From Candidatus Atribacteria bacterium 1244-E10-H5-B2 (GTDB taxonomy: Bacteria > Atribacterota > JS1 > SB-45 > 34-128): a DNA stretch of 9,209 nt. A program made the position numbers and the translations under genes. The DNA is taken from contig NMQN01000652.1 of NCBI GenBank assembly GCA_003575245.1, positions 1 to 9,209 of the forward strand, in the 5' to 3' direction. Positions 7,321 through 9,209 of this stretch are shown one piece after another (the stretch's first letter is position 1; each line of letters begins with the position of its first letter). Under the pieces are notes generated by a model. That model was given only the letters and a program-made list of their open reading frames with translations, made no database searches and was not told the DNA's origin.

Positions 7321-7348
7321 GTATTGCGTATTGCATATTGCAATACGC
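7321..7348. repeat. 7-bp tandem repeat ending in a perfect 10-bp hairpin
   Basis: On the plus strand three 7-bp units follow each other: GTATTGC (7321-7327), GTATTGC (7328-7334), ATATTGC (7335-7341). The inverse AATACGC (7342-7348) comes next. GCGTATTGCA (7326-7335) and TGCAATACGC (7339-7348) form a perfect 10-bp stem with a 3-nt loop. On the plus strand a T7 run follows, so it looks like an intrinsic terminator in that direction, but no plus-strand gene precedes it. It sits 14 bp upstream of the -35 of the HTH_17 promoter. Confidence 0.6.
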
Positions 7349-7365
7349 CCTTTTTTTATGATTTT

Positions 7366-7429
7366 GTAGGGGCACAATTCATTGTGCCCTTCCTTTCTTG
7401 TTATGGATACGATACATCGTGTCCCCTAC
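7366..7429. repeat. Pair of inverted REP-like elements (BIME-like)
   Basis: The plus strand has GTAG (7366-7369) followed directly by GGGCACAAT-TC-ATTGTGCCC (7370-7389), a perfect 9-bp stem. After 15 bp the minus strand presents a second unit in opposite orientation: GTAG (7429-7426), one G, then a 9-bp stem with one imperfect pair (7424-7416 with 7413-7405; GGACACGAT and ATCGTATCC). Both units begin GTAGGGG. A GTAG-type tetranucleotide before a hairpin, in head-to-head pairs, is the known layout of REP/BIME repeats mobilised by RAYT (Y1 HUH) transposases. No transposase is visible here. The membership of this particular family is inferred. Confidence 0.6.
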
Positions 7430-7453
7430 TCCTGACTTCTGATTTTCTTCACG

Positions 7454-7478
7454 CGATACGAATTACTATTCACTATCG
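7454..7478. repeat. Third, imperfect hairpin in the intergenic repeat cluster
   Basis: CGATA (7454-7458) pairs with TATCG (7474-7478), and GAAT (7460-7463) pairs with ATTC (7468-7471) around the loop TACT, with a small C/AC internal loop. It may be a decayed copy of a palindromic repeat. It also lies 50 bp downstream of the zinc-ribbon gene, but it lacks a T-tract on the minus strand, so terminator function is doubtful. Confidence 0.4.
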
Positions 7479-7527
7479 ACTAAATAATTAGGCAATTATA
7501 GAATTGACCAATTGATTAATTAATTTT

Positions 7528-7860
7528 TCACCTTTCGGTTTTATCTTTTTCTTTATGCAATATATCTCCTATCTCACGGGCAACCCGATAGGGTTTAGTT
7601 AAAATTCTAATGGGAATAGATTTTAAAAAATGGGATATATCTTTTTTTATCTCCTCGGTTATTCGATGGGGTTTAGTTAACACCCTATCTATAAAATCTA
7701 CGGTGTAGGTTTCTAATAATTTTTCCCGGTTAATTCTAATTTCGTTTCCGCAAATATTACACTTAATATCTTCTAAATATTCACCTTTATAGGTAATAGT
7801 ATGATTGGTTTCTTTATTGCAATGAAGACAAAAAAGTTGAGCTTTTACTTTACTGGTCAT
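7528..7860 (-). CDS. Small zinc-ribbon protein of unknown function with an internal repeat (110 residues)
   Basis: The N-terminal half is a zinc ribbon with two CxxC knuckles: C11-C14 (FCLHC) and C34-C37 (CNICG). The C-terminal half is charged and helical and contains a clear internal repeat: RVLTKPHRITEEIKKDI (59-75) and RILTKPYRVAREIGDIL (85-101), 26 residues apart. From memory it resembles short clostridial proteins carrying the uninformative database name 'bh protein'; I could not check this. No signal peptide or membrane helix is seen, so it is cytoplasmic. A nucleic-acid or protein-binding role is possible because of the ribbon and basic repeats, but function is unknown. It starts 68 bp after the lytic transglycosylase stop and no terminator separates them, so they may be co-transcribed. 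The GAGAG ribosome binding site is weak and close (about 4 nt). Confidence 0.85.
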   Translation of the reverse strand: MTSKVKAQLFCLHCNKETNHTITYKGEYLEDIKCNICGNEIRINREKLLETYTVDFIDRVLTKPHRITEEIKKDISHFLKSIPIRILTKPYRVAREIGDILHKEKDKTER

Positions 7861-7868
7861 TTGCTCTC

Positions 7869-7897
7869 AAGTTCGCCGTATTGAACTTCCCCCCCCC
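7869..7897 (-). promoter_or_regulatory. Homopolymer G9 tract plus 6-bp hairpin in the leader of the zinc-ribbon gene
   Basis: On the minus strand nine consecutive G (7897-7889) are followed by AAGTTC (7888-7883), an 8-nt loop and GAACTT (7874-7869), ending 8 nt before the ATG. The hairpin abuts the weak GAGAG ribosome binding site. A G9 run in DNA this AT-rich stands out and is a likely slippage site. Whether it affects expression, or is an assembly length error, cannot be judged from one sequence. Confidence 0.4.
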
Positions 7898-7928
7898 TCT
7901 TTTTTTAATCCAGCAAAAACCATTCCAT

Positions 7929-9209
7929 TTACTCCTCGCTTAAAACCTGTGCCAATCTTTTGTACATCTGGTAAGATTTCATTACTTTTTTTATATGCTC
8001 TCTGGTCTCAGAATAAGGAACATTTTCTACAAAATTATCCAAATCAGACCTATCATATTCCTTTAACCACTTACTGGTTGTACCTGGACCGGCATTATAG
8101 CCAGAAATCATTAATATGGAATCATTAGAAAATCTTTCTTTTAAATAATTAATATACCAGCAACCTAAATTTATATTTACTTCATGAGAGAATAACATCT
8201 CATCAGTAAAATCTTCGAGATTTAATTTTTGCGCAATCCATTCCCCGGTCGAAAATATTATTTGCATCAATCCCCTTGCACCCGCCACTGATTCATTCCA
8301 AGGATTAAATCTGCTTTCCTCCCTAATCATAGCCAGAACAAGCAAGGGGTCTATTTCGTATTCCAAAGCACGTTCTCTAATTACATCCTCATAATAAAGA
8401 GGATAGAGACTTTCCCATAATTCAAGAGGTAAATCCTCCAATTGGTGATTATCTTCTAAATAGTTAAAAATTATCTCCGTATAATTTACAGAATCGTAAT
8501 AATCCCTATTCTTTTTATAAAGACTACTTAACCTAAATAATAAAAAGATATTCCCGGAATTATGATTTAATGCTTCCCTTAATTCAACTATTGATTCTTT
8601 GTAAAAACTAATCTCTTCAAATAATTCTGCTTTAAGTAGTGACAGTTGACTTTTCCCCTCTATTTTATCATATTTTTTTAAAAATTCCTCTAAATTTATA
8701 AAATCTTCTTTCTTGGAGATAGAAACAGGCCAAACAAAACTAATATCACTTCTCTGTTCTATAATTCTTTCGGTATAATAACTTAAAGAGTATTCCCGAA
8801 TAAGCTTCTCGTAGGCAATTTTTGCCTCCTCATCTGACCCCATATTCTCTAAAATCTTTCCCATCCAGTACAGGGCATCATCTCCCAATCTGCTTTGAGA
8901 AAATCTTTCTGATAATTCTCGATAGTAATCTAATGCCTCAGGGTAAGAATTATTATTGGTATAATATCGGGCTAAATTCCATAGAGAAGTCATTGATTCA
9001 TAACTATTAGGATATTTGCTTATCAATTCTCTCCATAGGGAAATTCCTTTTTCTGTTTCTTTTAACTGAAAATAAGATTCTGCCAGACGCAGATAAGATT
9101 GTCGGGCATAATAGCTTTCAGGATATTGTCCTATAATTTTTTCATACTTATCTATTGCCAAATAACGCTCTCCTAAGACGCGCAGAGAATTACCCCCAAG
9201 ATAATTTGC
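7929..9209 (-). CDS. TPR-containing soluble lytic transglycosylase (Slt family, GH23 fold), 5' end cut by window edge
   Basis: Cleaves the MurNAc-GlcNAc bond of peptidoglycan with formation of 1,6-anhydroMurNAc, acting outside the cytoplasmic membrane. The 426 residues in the window begin mid-gene: the reading frame stays open to position 9209 and already shows TPR-like helices (YLAIDKYEKIIGQYP) there. Numbering from the window edge, TPR-type repeats cover about 1-140 and an alpha-helical region about 160-270. The catalytic SLT domain covers about 280-410, with the catalytic Glu298 in REESRFNP, the GARGLMQI motif (310-317), and GYNAGPG (370-376). The late ENVPYSETREHIKKV segment is also typical. 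The signal peptide and further TPRs should lie beyond the edge. The zinc-ribbon gene follows 68 bp downstream. Confidence 0.93.
   Translation of the reverse strand, partial: ANYLGGNSLRVLGERYLAIDKYEKIIGQYPESYYARQSYLRLAESYFQLKETEKGISLWRELISKYPNSYESMTSLWNLARYYTNNNSYPEALDYYRELSERFSQSRLGDDALYWMGKILENMGSDEEAKIAYEKLIREYSLSYYTERIIEQRSDISFVWPVSISKKEDFINLEEFLKKYDKIEGKSQLSLLKAELFEEISFYKESIVELREALNHNSGNIFLLFRLSSLYKKNRDYYDSVNYTEIIFNYLEDNHQLEDLPLELWESLYPLYYEDVIRERALEYEIDPLLVLAMIREESRFNPWNESVAGARGLMQIIFSTGEWIAQKLNLEDFTDEMLFSHEVNINLGCWYINYLKERFSNDSILMISGYNAGPGTTSKWLKEYDRSDLDNFVENVPYSETREHIKKVMKSYQMYKRLAQVLSEE

Noticed and set aside
7326..7358. Intrinsic terminator on the plus strand (hairpin plus T7)
   Set aside because: The form is right, but no plus-strand gene precedes it anywhere in the window, so a repeat origin is more likely.
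7321..7478. CRISPR-like array
   Set aside because: The repeats are short palindromes of differing sequence and spacing, without uniform spacers or cas genes.
7216..7491. Plus-strand open frame across the intergenic repeats
   Set aside because: It covers the HTH_17 promoter, its ribosome binding site and the palindromes, has no ribosome binding site of its own and shows no recognisable protein pattern.
9159..9161. TTG as the start codon of the lytic transglycosylase
   Set aside because: The frame stays open for 16 more codons to the window edge and those codons encode TPR-like sequence; there is also no signal peptide after the TTG. The gene is simply cut by the edge.

Overview
The window is AT-rich bacterial chromosomal DNA carrying eight protein-coding genes, all on the minus strand, so transcription runs from high to low coordinates. 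Both edges cut a gene: a lytic transglycosylase has lost its 5' end at the right edge, and a peptide-transporter ATPase has lost its 3' end at the left edge. I see no rRNA, tRNA, CRISPR array or complete insertion sequence. Strong purine-rich ribosome binding sites, AT-rich intergenic DNA and the gene families suggest an anaerobic bacterium of Firmicutes or Atribacterota/Thermotogae-like affinity. The solute-binding protein has an ordinary Sec signal peptide with no lipobox cysteine, which hints at a diderm envelope. The taxonomic call is an inference and is weak.

Right part (7929-9209 and 7528-7860): a TPR/Slt-type soluble lytic transglycosylase (GH23 fold, catalytic Glu visible), then after 68 bp a 110-residue zinc-ribbon protein of unknown function with a clear internal repeat. 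The gap between them holds a run of nine G (minus strand) and a small hairpin.

Middle (7058-7527): a 290-bp intergenic patch packed with palindromes. It contains a 7-bp tandem repeat that folds into a perfect hairpin, a pair of inverted GTAG-plus-hairpin units resembling REP/BIME elements, and a third imperfect hairpin. It also carries a very good sigma70-type promoter driving a 59-residue excisionase-family (HTH_17) DNA-binding protein.

Left part (1-6937): a secreted or anchored cell-wall hydrolase with five LysM modules and a complete M23 (LytM) peptidase domain, followed by a Dpp/Opp-type peptide ABC transporter operon in the order binding protein, two permeases, two ATPases (dppA-dppB-dppC-dppD-dppF). 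A double hairpin with a T-tract lies between dppA and dppB and probably lowers expression of the membrane and ATPase genes relative to the binding protein. A second kind of REP-like hairpin sits immediately after the dppC stop codon inside the operon.

Together the genes deal with the envelope: two peptidoglycan-cleaving enzymes and a peptide importer. A link between wall turnover and peptide uptake is possible, but only gene proximity supports it. I find no convincing new defence or mobile system. The most unusual material is the two REP-like repeat types and the small zinc-ribbon protein.
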